Source: Spirosoma linguale DSM 74
GTDB taxonomy: Bacteria > Bacteroidota > Bacteroidia > Cytophagales > Spirosomataceae
Assembly (NCBI GenBank): GCA_000024525.1
Contig: CP001769.1
Location: forward strand, 806,001-870,000
Length of the DNA: 64,000 nt
Reading direction: 5' to 3'
Position numbers and translations under genes: made by a program. The notes beneath the pieces were generated by a model, which was not told the DNA's origin, did not search any database, and was given only the letters and a program-made list of their open reading frames with translations. This document shows, in pieces, positions 49,549-58,113 of the stretch (positions within the stretch are counted from its first letter, which is position 1; each line of letters starts with the position of its first letter).

Positions 49549-51150
49549 TTGGCATCGACTACGCTACTCGTGTCTGACACTCGCATCGATAACACAAAAG
49601 ACGGCTCGGTAATTCCCGTTCGGTTTACCCGCTTGTACTTAACGTTGCTCATTATTCTTGCTGTTTTATTGACAGTAGGGCAGGGGCTCACACAATGGCG
49701 ACTTCGAGCCGTGCAGGATGAACTATGGGTAATCCGGTATGCCGCCTTGCAACGCCACCAAAGCCAACAGATTGTCAAACAAGTACTGCAAATTGCAGAC
49801 CCAGGAGAAAAAGAAAAGTTTTCCGAAAATGTAGCCGCCTTAAGGCAGGTATTTCCTGTTTTTGAGCGGTATCACATACAAATGCGTCGCGGTGAGGCTG
49901 ATTATCCGAGGGTATCGATACAAAACTCCGATACGGTGCAGCGGCTATATGAGGGTATACGCCCGGAGTTTGAGGCATTTCGCAAAAGTGCTCATCAGCT
50001 AATGCGTTTGCAGGATTTTGAAGCGGTAAGGCAGCCCGAGATTCAGGCGAGCATTAAATTAATTCTTGCGAATGAAAAACCATTTCTGGAGGAGATAGAC
50101 CATATCGTGCGCGAATATAATGGTGAGCTAAGGGCTAAATTAACAACGCTTCAGTCCATAGAGTTGTATTTATACATATTCACCGTTGTTGTGCTAATCG
50201 GAATAGGTTTTCTGATTTTTAGACCCGCTGCCAAAAAGCTTCGACAGACATTTGCTCAACTTATTGAAGCTGAAAGCCAGACAACTGCTGCGAATAAAAA
50301 ATTGATGAACGCTAATCGGTCTCTTAAAGAGACTCGTCAAAAATTATTTGAGGCTACAAAATTGCAGTACCAGAAAGAAATTGATGAACAGAAACTTCGG
50401 ACCTCCTATCTGATTGCCGGGCAGGAAGAGGAACGTAAACGCCTGTCTCGCGAGCTGCACGATGGACTAGGACAGATGCTTACTGCTATCAAGCTGCAGA
50501 TCGAAGGACTTGAGGCCAGTTTATCCAGAACCACCCCTACAGACCCCGTAGGAGCAGCCCCCCATTCAAAAAATCTAAAGACACTAAAAACTTTAGTGAC
50601 TCAAACGATTCAGGAAACGCGTACTATATCCAATAATCTCATGCCCAGCGTCTTAAGTGACTTTGGCGTGATACCGGCTATAAAGATGATAGCCGAACAG
50701 GATAGAAGCGAATCGCTGGATGTAACGTTCGAAACCAACTTTACACCTGATATGTCCCGGTTAAATAAAAATGTGGAAATTATGCTGTATCGGGTTACGC
50801 AGGAAGCTGTTAGTAACGCCATACGGCATGGTAAGCCATCCCATATCCACATTGAACTGAACGACCGCGGAACAACCCTGCAACTGGTTATTGCAGACAA
50901 CGGGCAAGGGTTTAAAATTCCGCGAAAAACCCCCGAAAATGGACAATCATCAATTAAAAAATCAGAAATAAATGATGATACTTCCACAGTTTTAGAACTA
51001 CGACCCCCCTCGCAAGGTTTACAAAATATACAGGAACGAACAAAACTGCTTAACGGCAAATTCAAACTTCAATCTGTACTTGGAAAAGGTACCAAGATAC
51101 AGATAAGTATCCCTTATAAAACGCATTTTGCGCCCCATGACACCTACTAG
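49549..51150 (+). CDS. Sensor histidine kinase, NarL-system type (HisKA_3)
   Basis: 533 residues from a TTG at 49549. GTG at 49570 is an equally possible start. No ATG lies before the first membrane segment (LYLTLLIILAVLLTVGQGL, about 27-45). A sensor region with a second membrane segment (LYLYIFTVVVLIGIGFLIF) follows, then a coiled coil. The HisKA_3 box is ERKRLSRELHDGLGQML (phosphorylated His). The ATPase has DNGQGFKIP and GLQNIQERTKLLNGKF. It overlaps its response regulator by 14 bases. The stimulus is unknown. Confidence 0.9.
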   Translation: MASTTLLVSDTRIDNTKDGSVIPVRFTRLYLTLLIILAVLLTVGQGLTQWRLRAVQDELWVIRYAALQRHQSQQIVKQVLQIADPGEKEKFSENVAALRQVFPVFERYHIQMRRGEADYPRVSIQNSDTVQRLYEGIRPEFEAFRKSAHQLMRLQDFEAVRQPEIQASIKLILANEKPFLEEIDHIVREYNGELRAKLTTLQSIELYLYIFTVVVLIGIGFLIFRPAAKKLRQTFAQLIEAESQTTAANKKLMNANRSLKETRQKLFEATKLQYQKEIDEQKLRTSYLIAGQEEERKRLSRELHDGLGQMLTAIKLQIEGLEASLSRTTPTDPVGAAPHSKNLKTLKTLVTQTIQETRTISNNLMPSVLSDFGVIPAIKMIAEQDRSESLDVTFETNFTPDMSRLNKNVEIMLYRVTQEAVSNAIRHGKPSHIHIELNDRGTTLQLVIADNGQGFKIPRKTPENGQSSIKKSEINDDTSTVLELRPPSQGLQNIQERTKLLNGKFKLQSVLGKGTKIQISIPYKTHFAPHDTY

Positions 51151-51811
51151 ATTAATGTTGGTGGACGATCACTCAATCGTTCGTGATGGCATTCGACTAC
51201 TGCTCGAACAAGCCGATGGATTAGAAATTATTGATGAAGCTAATGATGGCGAAGAAGTACTCGATAAGCTGAAGGTGCTTCAGCCTGACCCGAGCCTTCT
51301 GCCAGATTTGATTCTGATGGATATATCCTTGCCTGGTATGTCGGGTATTCAAACGACCCAGGTGATTAGTCGGCTGTATAAGAATGTTCGGGTGCTTATG
51401 CTGTCAATGCATAACAATGAGGATTATATCTTGCGCTCGGTTGAGGCCGGTGCTTATGGTTACATTCTGAAAGATTCATCGTCCGATGAAATGATAAAAG
51501 CCATCCGCACCATTGCTTCTGGCGAAAAATACTATAGTTCTCCGGTAGCGTCTATCATTTTGAGTGGTTATATGCAGCAACTCAAGAAGGGAGACCGCCA
51601 CGGTCGGGCTGAGCGGCAGTCCAAACTGTCGAATAAAGAGAAAGAGATTCTTCAGTTTTTGGTTGATGGCATGAGCAGCCGCGAAATTGCCGAAAAACTT
51701 CAACTCAGTGTTCGGACGGTAGATAACCATAGAGCCAATATGATGCGCCGATTACAAGTTCGTAATGCTGCTGAATTGGTCAGAATGGCAGTTGAAGACA
51801 AGCTGATTTAA
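51137..51811 (+). CDS. Response regulator, NarL/FixJ family
   Basis: 224 residues from the ATG at 51137, inside the kinase gene. The receiver domain has DDH at the N-terminus and the phosphorylated Asp in LILMDISLPGMSG. LuxR-type HTH at the C-terminus: LSNKEKEILQFLVDGMSSREIAEKLQLSVRTVDNHRANMMRRL (in parts). It is the partner of the upstream kinase and a probable activator of unknown genes. The following peroxiredoxin gene is a possible target by position. Confidence 0.93.
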   Translation: MTPTRLMLVDDHSIVRDGIRLLLEQADGLEIIDEANDGEEVLDKLKVLQPDPSLLPDLILMDISLPGMSGIQTTQVISRLYKNVRVLMLSMHNNEDYILRSVEAGAYGYILKDSSSDEMIKAIRTIASGEKYYSSPVASIILSGYMQQLKKGDRHGRAERQSKLSNKEKEILQFLVDGMSSREIAEKLQLSVRTVDNHRANMMRRLQVRNAAELVRMAVEDKLI

Positions 51812-51873
51812 AACTCGAAATTGTCTACTAAGACTGTTGCGAACTCAACATTTGTTGTTTAGGTTTGCTGCTT

Positions 51874-51897
51874 AAACCGGCTTAAAAGCCGGTTTTC
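51874..51897 (+). terminator. Hairpin after the response regulator
   Basis: AAACCGGC pairs with GCCGGTTT around TTAAAA, followed by TT. Confidence 0.6.
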
Positions 51898-51956
51898 CAC
51901 TTCAGTAATACTATATTAATAAGGTAGAGTTTATAGGATAATAAAACCACTTAATT

Positions 51957-52592
51957 ATGTCACTTCGCTTAGGGGATATTGCTCCCGATTTTGAGGCCGA
52001 TACAACACAGGGCCACATCCATTTTCATGAATGGTTAGGTAACTCCTGGGGTATGTTGTTTTCACACCCTGCCGATTTCACACCTGTCTGTACTACTGAG
52101 TTAGGCAGAACTGCATTACTGAAGGATGAGTTTGGCAAGCGTAATGTAAAAGTGATTGCGGTATCAGTTGATGATCTGGAATCTCACAATCGCTGGACAC
52201 CCGATATCAAAGATGTAACGGGTTCGGAGGTTAACTTCCCAATCATTGCCGATCCGGATCGTGTTGTCGCTACCTTGTATGATATGATTCATCCAAATGC
52301 CAGCGAAAAAGCAACTGTCCGCTCGGTATTTGTGATTGGACCGGACAAAAAAATTAAATTAACCCTAACTTATCCTGCTTCAACCGGACGCAACTTCAAT
52401 GAGTTGATCCGGGTGATTGATTCGCTGCAGTTAACCGCAGATTATCAGGTAGCTACGCCTGCTGACTGGCAGGAGGGCGACGACGTGATTGTAACCCCAG
52501 CTGTTACAAATGATCAATTGGAAGCCAAATTTCCAAAAGGGGTTACGTTTGTGAAGCCTTACCTCCGTACTACACCTCAGCCAAATAAATAA
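51957..52592 (+). CDS. Peroxiredoxin, 1-Cys (Prx6) type
   Basis: 211 residues. The peroxidatic Cys is in HPADFTPVCTTELGRTALL (about residue 47). The Prx6-like arrangement has a long C-terminal domain (TPADWQEGDDVIVTPAVTNDQ) and no resolving Cys visible. It reduces peroxides in the cytoplasm. It is a second, different peroxiredoxin besides AhpC. Confidence 0.93.
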   Translation: MSLRLGDIAPDFEADTTQGHIHFHEWLGNSWGMLFSHPADFTPVCTTELGRTALLKDEFGKRNVKVIAVSVDDLESHNRWTPDIKDVTGSEVNFPIIADPDRVVATLYDMIHPNASEKATVRSVFVIGPDKKIKLTLTYPASTGRNFNELIRVIDSLQLTADYQVATPADWQEGDDVIVTPAVTNDQLEAKFPKGVTFVKPYLRTTPQPNK

Positions 52593-52616
52593 AGGCTGAT
52601 AAAGATGTGTATCCTT

Positions 52617-52662
52617 ATAAACCCGTTGCACTAACTAGTTAGTGCAACGGGTTTATGTTTTT
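52617..52662 (+). terminator. Strong terminator after the peroxiredoxin gene
   Basis: TAAACCCGTTGCACTAAC and its reverse complement form an almost perfect palindrome, followed by TTTTTT. Confidence 0.9.
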
Positions 52663-52774
52663 TAGTATACAAAGGGGCTTTTTACTCACAATATTATACT
52701 AGCTCGATAGTATTAAAACCTTACTCTTGATTGCTGAGTTAAATGCTTTGTTAATAATTCAAACACTTAGCGTT

Positions 52775-53020
52775 ATGGCAAAGCAAAAAAACGACAATCC
52801 GGAACACACAGAAGGACCGGTTGCAACAGCTATTGAAGAGCAAACCGCCAAATTACCATCCGATCTATTTTTATGGGCGGCTTTAGGATCAATGGGCGTT
52901 TCGCTCTATTTACAGTCGACGAATAAGCGGGATCGAAGTTTATTTGTTGGACAATGGGCGGCCCCCTTTTTGTTGCTGGGTTTATACAACAAGCTGGTTA
53001 AACTGGAAGGTCACGATTAA
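52775..53020 (+). CDS. Small membrane protein
   Basis: 81 residues from the ATG at 52775 (MAKQKNDNPEHTEGPVATA). There is one clear hydrophobic segment (LFLWAALGSMGVSLYLQ) and a second weaker one (FVGQWAAPFLLLGLYNKL). No family recognised. Monocistronic between two terminators. Confidence 0.72.
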   Translation: MAKQKNDNPEHTEGPVATAIEEQTAKLPSDLFLWAALGSMGVSLYLQSTNKRDRSLFVGQWAAPFLLLGLYNKLVKLEGHD

Positions 53021-53047
53021 TTGATTCATTTAGTCAATTGTAAAAGA

Positions 53048-53077
53048 AAGCCCCCTGCATAAGCAAGGGGCTTTTTT
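53048..53077 (+). terminator. Rho-independent terminator
   Basis: AAGCCCCCTG... and CAAGGGGCTT pair around a loop, followed by TTTTTT. Confidence 0.75.
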
Positions 53078-53105
53078 ATGTTCGGGATGTTCAGTGCTAA
53101 ACCTG

Positions 53106-53113
53106 TATTTTTG
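53106..53113 (+). promoter_or_regulatory. -7 element of the GH25 gene
   Basis: TATTTTTG matches TAnnTTTG, 21 bases before the ATG at 53135. No clear -33 TTG. Confidence 0.45.
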
Positions 53114-53134
53114 GGCTGTTAATTAACTAGCTGC

Positions 53135-53908
53135 ATGAAAAATCGAGTTCTTTTCAATCTCATTGCTCGACGGTATGGCCTTTGGATTGCGGGAATTCTG
53201 TTGGTGTTAATCACAATTTGGATCGTCAGATGGCGTCGGCCCGAGAGCATGGACTGGCAATTTATTCAGGCGTTTGGTATTCGATTGCCCATGCGATACG
53301 GTATTCATGGTATCGATGTATCAAGGCATAACGACCGTATTGACTGGGCGAGGGTTCGAAAAATGGAAGCGTATGGCGTCCGGTTACAGTTTGTCTTTAT
53401 AAAAGCAACCGAGGGAGCTACCCTGTCCGACAAGCATTTTAAAAAAAATTGGCGTGAAGCCAAAAAGTCGGCCCTCCGGCGGGGAGCCTACCATTTTTAC
53501 CACCCTACCCGCGATCCGCTCAAACAAGCCAACAATTTTATTCGGAACGTAGACCTGAGCGAAGGCGATTTTGCGCCGGTTGTCGACTTTGAAGTAGTCA
53601 ATGGACAGAGCGACGAAACAATCGTGAACGGGTTACGCGTGTGGCTCCAGACGATTGAGGATCATTATCAGGCTCGCCCAATCATTTACACCAACGGTAA
53701 CCTGTATCGACGATACATCAAGGGTAATCTGGATGATTACCCCCTCTGGATCGCTGACTATTCGGCTAGTCATCTGCGCAGTTATAACCCGGACAAATTA
53801 TACCTCTGGCAACATAATCAGAGTGGTCTGGTACAGGGTATTCGGGGGCAGGTTGATTTTAACGTCTTTGTTATGGATGAAAACCGGATGAGCGAGATAT
53901 GCCTGTAA
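53135..53908 (+). CDS. GH25 lysozyme, membrane-anchored
   Basis: 257 residues. One N-terminal membrane segment (LWIAGILLVLITIWIV, about 16-31). The GH25 domain starts at GIHGIDVSRHNDRIDW, where Asp61 is the first conserved acid, and contains FIKATEGATLSDKHF and the catalytic pair FAPVVDFEV. It is a muramidase acting on peptidoglycan in the periplasm. It is chromosomal and unrelated to the element's lytic enzymes. Confidence 0.92.
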   Translation: MKNRVLFNLIARRYGLWIAGILLVLITIWIVRWRRPESMDWQFIQAFGIRLPMRYGIHGIDVSRHNDRIDWARVRKMEAYGVRLQFVFIKATEGATLSDKHFKKNWREAKKSALRRGAYHFYHPTRDPLKQANNFIRNVDLSEGDFAPVVDFEVVNGQSDETIVNGLRVWLQTIEDHYQARPIIYTNGNLYRRYIKGNLDDYPLWIADYSASHLRSYNPDKLYLWQHNQSGLVQGIRGQVDFNVFVMDENRMSEICL

Positions 53909-53928
53909 ATTCTTTGGGCCAGATTAAA

Positions 53929-54213
53929 CTAGACAGCTACTTTGGTTAACTCGGCTGGTCCTGCCAGCCAGTCTTTGGCTTTGTCTCCGAACACCTTCAT
54001 ATGCGGCATCTGGCTATGCGCCAGCAGACCAGCCTCGTCATCCCAGCGTTCGTGCATGATAAAACGTTCTGGATGCTCTGTGCTTTGATACAACTCATAA
54101 AGCTGACAAGCAGCTTCCGTCCTTACTTCCTGAACGAGTTCATGCAGAGCAAGTTTGAGATCGTCTGCGGCACCGGGTTTGGCGGTAATCGTTGCAAATA
54201 CTAAAAGAGGCAT
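53929..54213 (-). CDS. ABM-domain putative quinol monooxygenase
   Basis: 94 residues, one dimeric alpha-beta barrel (LLVFATITAKPGAADDLKLAL and RFIMHERWDDEAGLLAHSQMPHMK). The His in the last motif is typical for YgiN-like quinol monooxygenases. It is convergent with the GH25 gene and lies directly downstream of aroE on the same strand (48 bases). Confidence 0.85.
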   Translation of the reverse strand: MPLLVFATITAKPGAADDLKLALHELVQEVRTEAACQLYELYQSTEHPERFIMHERWDDEAGLLAHSQMPHMKVFGDKAKDWLAGPAELTKVAV

Positions 54214-54261
54214 TTGATTGGCTGTTTATGGCTAGATGTAATAATTAAACGGTTTGGTAAG

Positions 54262-55005
54262 TCACTGCTGCCAGATTTCCCAGGCTTTTTCGGCTTGAAG
54301 CTCAAGCATTCGTAGCCCGTTATGAACAGCCGCGTCGTGCTGGCGACCAAGTTGCATAAAGGTCGTTTCGGCAGGATTGTACACTAAGTCGTACAGCAAG
54401 TGGCGTTCGGTTAGTTGTGCATACGGAATGGCAGGTGCCGCTTCAACATGAGGATATGTACCAACCGGAGAACCATTGATGATTAATTCATACTGGTTCA
54501 TTACGCCCGGAAGGCCATCGTAGGTTAGTGTGTTGGCTGCTTGCGTACGTGAAACGTACCGGAAAGGAACACCCAGATCGGCCAAAGCAACCGTCACGGC
54601 TTTTGAGGCACCTCCTGTACCCAATACTAAAGCCTGTAAACCTTCTGTTGTACGATTTAGAGTAGTTAGCCAGTCGGTCAGCGATTGCCGAAAGCCAAAA
54701 TAATCCGAATTATAACCCGTTCGTGAGCCATCGGCTTCAAACTTGATGACATTGACCGCACCAATTTTTTCGGCTGAGGGGTCTAACTGATTCAAATAAG
54801 GTAGAACAGCCTGTTTATGCGGGATGGTAACGTTTAACCCACGCAGGCCGGGCATAGCGAGTAAATCGGGTAGGGTAGAAAGATCCGGCATCTCGAACAG
54901 TTCATACTGGCTGTCGGAGATATTTTCACGGATAAATTTTTCGGTAAAGTACCGTTTGGAGAACGAATGCGTAAGCGGAAAGCCGATCAGGCCGTAACGA
55001 GTCAT
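54262..55005 (-). CDS. aroE: Shikimate dehydrogenase
   Basis: 247 residues. The substrate-binding GFPLTHSFSKRYF and NVTIPHKQAVLPYL (catalytic Lys) are present. The NADP-binding loop is LVLGTGGASKAVTVAL, and the C-terminal block is HNGLRMLELQAEKAWEIW. It reduces 3-dehydroshikimate to shikimate in aromatic synthesis. The length is a little short of the usual 270 residues but complete. Confidence 0.95.
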   Translation of the reverse strand: MTRYGLIGFPLTHSFSKRYFTEKFIRENISDSQYELFEMPDLSTLPDLLAMPGLRGLNVTIPHKQAVLPYLNQLDPSAEKIGAVNVIKFEADGSRTGYNSDYFGFRQSLTDWLTTLNRTTEGLQALVLGTGGASKAVTVALADLGVPFRYVSRTQAANTLTYDGLPGVMNQYELIINGSPVGTYPHVEAAPAIPYAQLTERHLLYDLVYNPAETTFMQLGRQHDAAVHNGLRMLELQAEKAWEIWQQ

Positions 55006-55017
55006 GGGTATTGATTT

Positions 55018-55055
55018 AAAAAAGACTATGCCACCGCAAAAGCAATGGCATAGTC
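55018..55055 (-). terminator. Terminator of the DedA gene
   Basis: GACTATGCCA and TGGCATAGTC pair around 12 bases. On the minus strand a run of T follows. It lies between the DedA stop and the aroE start. Confidence 0.8.
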
Positions 55056-55080
55056 AAAGAAAGAACAGTGTAGCGAAATC

Positions 55081-55722
55081 TTACCGCATCTTTTTCTTAA
55101 CAAATTCGAAAAGGATCGGAAGTATGGACAGTCCAACGATACCAAAGACTACTAATTCGAAGTTTTTCTGCACAATAGGGAAGTTGCCGAAGAAATAGCC
55201 CAACAGCGAAATGCTGGTTACCCACAGAATGGCACCCATGATACAGAATTTAATATACGTACCATAACTCATGCTACCGGCACCGGCAACAAAGGGAGCG
55301 ATGGTCCGAACGATAGGTATAAACCGGGCTATGATAACGGTTCGTCCGCCATATTTGGCATAAAACTTCTCGGTCTCAGCAATGTATTCGCGCTTAAAGA
55401 ACAGAATTCGCTCTCTTGATTTAATCTTGGTTCCCAGGTATTTACCCACAAAATAGTTGACATTGTCGCCCATAAGGGCTGCTATGATGAGGAGGGGGAT
55501 AATAACCCAAACGCTAAGTTCATTCGTGGGACGAGCCGCCAGGGCACCGGCCGCGAATAACAGCGAATCGCCGGGTAGTAATGGCATGAAAATAAGGCCA
55601 GTCTCTGTGAATATAATCAGGAAGAGAATGGCATATAATAACACGCCATATTCGTTTGCCCACAAATCAAGATAACGGTCGAGATGAAGCAAAAAATCAA
55701 GTAACGATTTTATAAGGTCCAT
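55081..55722 (-). CDS. DedA-family membrane protein
   Basis: 213 residues with four or five membrane segments. The family block FMPLLPGDSLLFAAGALAA and the GGRTVIIARFIPIVRTIAPFVAGAGSM motif are intact. DedA proteins are proposed phospholipid or undecaprenyl-phosphate flippases and influence membrane potential. It has a terminator of its own. Confidence 0.93.
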   Translation of the reverse strand: MDLIKSLLDFLLHLDRYLDLWANEYGVLLYAILFLIIFTETGLIFMPLLPGDSLLFAAGALAARPTNELSVWVIIPLLIIAALMGDNVNYFVGKYLGTKIKSRERILFFKREYIAETEKFYAKYGGRTVIIARFIPIVRTIAPFVAGAGSMSYGTYIKFCIMGAILWVTSISLLGYFFGNFPIVQKNFELVVFGIVGLSILPILFEFVKKKMR

Positions 55723-55799
55723 GAGAAAGGAGTTAAGTGCTAATATCCAGTCATACCATCGAAGGAAGAAGCGTCGTTCGCTGGCTTGTGCACAGGCTA

Positions 55800-56564
55800 T
55801 TATTCCTTATCTAAAAAATGTGAAAAGGTGTCTCCCCGAAGCCCTAATCGGATCGTTTCTAAAGGAATTACTTCATGAGGGGCAATGTTGCCAAGATTGA
55901 CATTAGCACCCAGGAGTTTAACAAACCACACCTGCTGCTCTTTCTGAGGGGCCTCCCAGAGAATACTTTCAAATGGAACCTGGGTTAAAATTTCTTCGAC
56001 CAGACCCTGTCGGACTTCGCCACTGGAACGAAATAAACCAACGGTACCACCCTCACGGGCTTCGCCGATAACTTTCCAGGCACCTGCCTCAAGTTCGGCT
56101 TTCATCAATTGGATCCATTTGTAAGGAGGTATGATTTTAGCCTCATCTTTGGAGCCTACTTCCGATAAAACGGTTACCTGTGTTGCCAGCTTCCGGATGT
56201 ACTCACACTTATCATCCTGATTCATGTCAATAGACCCATCCGATACTTCAGCATAAGCCATTTCGTACTTATCCAGCAACTTTCGGTATTCATCGAATTG
56301 CTTTCGCACAACAAAAGCCTCGAATAAGGTCCCCCCGAAATAGACAGGAATACCAGCTTCCCGGTAGATCGCTAACTTTTCTTTGAGCCTTGGAGTAACA
56401 AACGAAGTTGCCCAACCTAGTTTGATAATGTCTGTATGTTCAGCAGAGACAGATAAAAAATCCTCTACTTCCCGAAGGCTTAACCCTTTATCCATAACCA
56501 TTGTCAATCCACTTTGACGGGGTTTTAGAGTGCGTTCGGGTATTTGCGTAAGCGTATAATTCAT
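55800..56564 (-). CDS. Phosphosulfolactate synthase (ComA family)
   Basis: 254 residues from the ATG at 56564 (MNYTLTQIPERTLKPRQSGLTMVMDKGLS); a longer frame adds 12 weak residues. Conserved blocks are KLGWATSFVTP, PVYFGGTLFEAFVVRK, AYAEVSDGSIDM and WKVIGEAREGGTVGLF. The enzyme joins sulfite to phosphoenolpyruvate to give phosphosulfolactate. In this phylum it might feed sulfonated metabolites, but no other gene of such a path is near. Confidence 0.87.
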   Translation of the reverse strand: MNYTLTQIPERTLKPRQSGLTMVMDKGLSLREVEDFLSVSAEHTDIIKLGWATSFVTPRLKEKLAIYREAGIPVYFGGTLFEAFVVRKQFDEYRKLLDKYEMAYAEVSDGSIDMNQDDKCEYIRKLATQVTVLSEVGSKDEAKIIPPYKWIQLMKAELEAGAWKVIGEAREGGTVGLFRSSGEVRQGLVEEILTQVPFESILWEAPQKEQQVWFVKLLGANVNLGNIAPHEVIPLETIRLGLRGDTFSHFLDKE

Positions 56565-56654
56565 GAGAAGTAATTTCGTGGGCGTATTAAAAACGCCCAA
56601 AAGTAGTACAACTCTTGAAAATCTCCCAAGAAAGTACAGACATTATAGCATCTT

Positions 56655-56687
56655 TTGGACGTTTGGCTTAGTTAAATGCTATTTTTG
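56655..56687 (+). promoter_or_regulatory. Promoter of the thioesterase gene, probably leaderless transcript
   Basis: TTG at 56655-56657 and TATTTTTG at 56680-56687 with a 22-base spacer. The ATG at 56694 lies seven bases after the -7 box, where transcription should begin. Confidence 0.55.
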
Positions 56688-56693
56688 CCTACT

Positions 56694-57137
56694 ATGAACG
56701 AAATAACAAACCCTCGTCTGGAATTCTTCCGCTCTAAAATCGGGAAAAGCATGGACGACAGTCCATCCCCCTTCGGCAGGTGGTTAAATGGTAAGATTAT
56801 TGCAGTGGATTATGGGCGGCTTGTCGCCGATTTTACTGTACGCAGCGAAATGACAAATCCAGCAGGTGTTCTACATGGGGGGGCTGCTTCGGCCATTCTG
56901 GACGATTTAATTGGTGCCATGGTTTATTCCCTTGGCCGGGAGTATGCTTATACGTCTGTGAATTTAACTATTGACTTTTTGCATGCCTCCCGTGAAGGAG
57001 AGGTTGTGATAGCAACGGCTGAAGTCGTTCGTGAGGGCAAGAATATAATTCATTGCGAAGGCCGAATAGTAGCCGGAGATAGCAAGGTTATCGCAAAATG
57101 TAGTACAAACCTAATTCAAACATCTATTAAAATCTGA
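56694..57137 (+). CDS. PaaI-type hotdog thioesterase
   Basis: 147 residues from the ATG at 56694. An earlier frame would lie on the promoter. The hotdog motif is NPAGVLHGGAASAILDDLIGAMV, followed by NLTIDFLHASREGEVVIATAEVV. It hydrolyses acyl-CoA thioesters in the cytoplasm. It is divergent from the ComA-like gene. Confidence 0.88.
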   Translation: MNEITNPRLEFFRSKIGKSMDDSPSPFGRWLNGKIIAVDYGRLVADFTVRSEMTNPAGVLHGGAASAILDDLIGAMVYSLGREYAYTSVNLTIDFLHASREGEVVIATAEVVREGKNIIHCEGRIVAGDSKVIAKCSTNLIQTSIKI

Positions 57138-58113
57138 ATCAGTTGATTAGGACATTCATTTCGCATACTTATGGTGAATAAGTTTTTAATAGCTTTTCCG
57201 TGTAACTGGTCAATGCTTTGCCTATATGGAGTAGAGAATTACTTGACTATGATTTAAGCACTAATATTTCTAAACGCTGTCCTATTAGGTGCATTAATAC
57301 AGCTCTCGACTCATTCAAGGTATAATTAGTGTTGTGTTTGAATAGGTAAAAATCCGGTGCGAAAGACTGCCAAATAGTAAATTATTAAGTCAGAACTAAG
57401 TGTTTTGAAAGAAATAAACACTTGCACTATGGAGACACCCTTAGATTCATTGGCTACAAATTTGTTAGAATATCTCTTGCTAATAGAAATAATCTGAGAA
57501 CAAATGAAAATATGCCATGGTTTTTCGTTTAGTTTCGGTATAGATAGAAGAATTGTTTTTTTATCCTTGTATTCTTGCTATTATTGACAAACAATAAAAA
57601 GTCAATTACTTTCAAACACTATTTCTCGAAATGAGTAATAGTGTGGCGAGGTGAACTGATTTTATCTTGTCGAACCTGAGCTCATATTGAAATAAAGACA
57701 GGAACCAGGATGTGGTTTCTGTAGAGTGATGTCTCTTGAAAAAAAAGTTGAACTGTGGACTAATTTTTGCGATTCAGTCTTAACATTGCAAAAAAAAGTG
57801 GATTGTTGGGCCGTTTCTTGGGTATTCCCAGAAAATGGTCTATATGGCTGGTCAAATTTTTTGACCATTAAGTTAGGGATAACGGTATTTTCAGATAGCC
57901 TGAGAAAAAAAGTTAAATCTGAGAAACATTTGTCGATGAAGTTAGTCATACATGTGAACAGTAGTTTTTTATACCACTCACTATGAATGATTATCAACAA
58001 AAGACTCAAAAATCCACGGGGCTAGTGGATTGGCCGTTGCCTAAATTTCCATAGCCATATTTGGAAGATTGAAAGTTTAATTGGAAACATTGCGTCAAAT
58101 TAACCCAATAAAT
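57138..58113. other. AT-rich intergenic region of nearly 1 kb
   Basis: No gene is supported. Open frames of 86 and 115 residues on opposite strands overlap one another around 57662-58009 and have no coherent protein character. GAAAAAAAAGTTGA-like tracts recur at 57738, 57790 and 57903. The part at 57340-57380 could fold, but I see no known riboswitch. Confidence 0.5.

Noticed and set aside
57340..57385. Cobalamin-riboswitch-like string near ATCCGGTGCGAA
   Set aside because: The other conserved boxes of that riboswitch are missing, and no cobalamin gene follows.
57662..58009. Open frames on both strands in the AT-rich gap
   Set aside because: They overlap each other, contain low-complexity Phe/Ser/Lys runs, and have no start context or recognisable motif.
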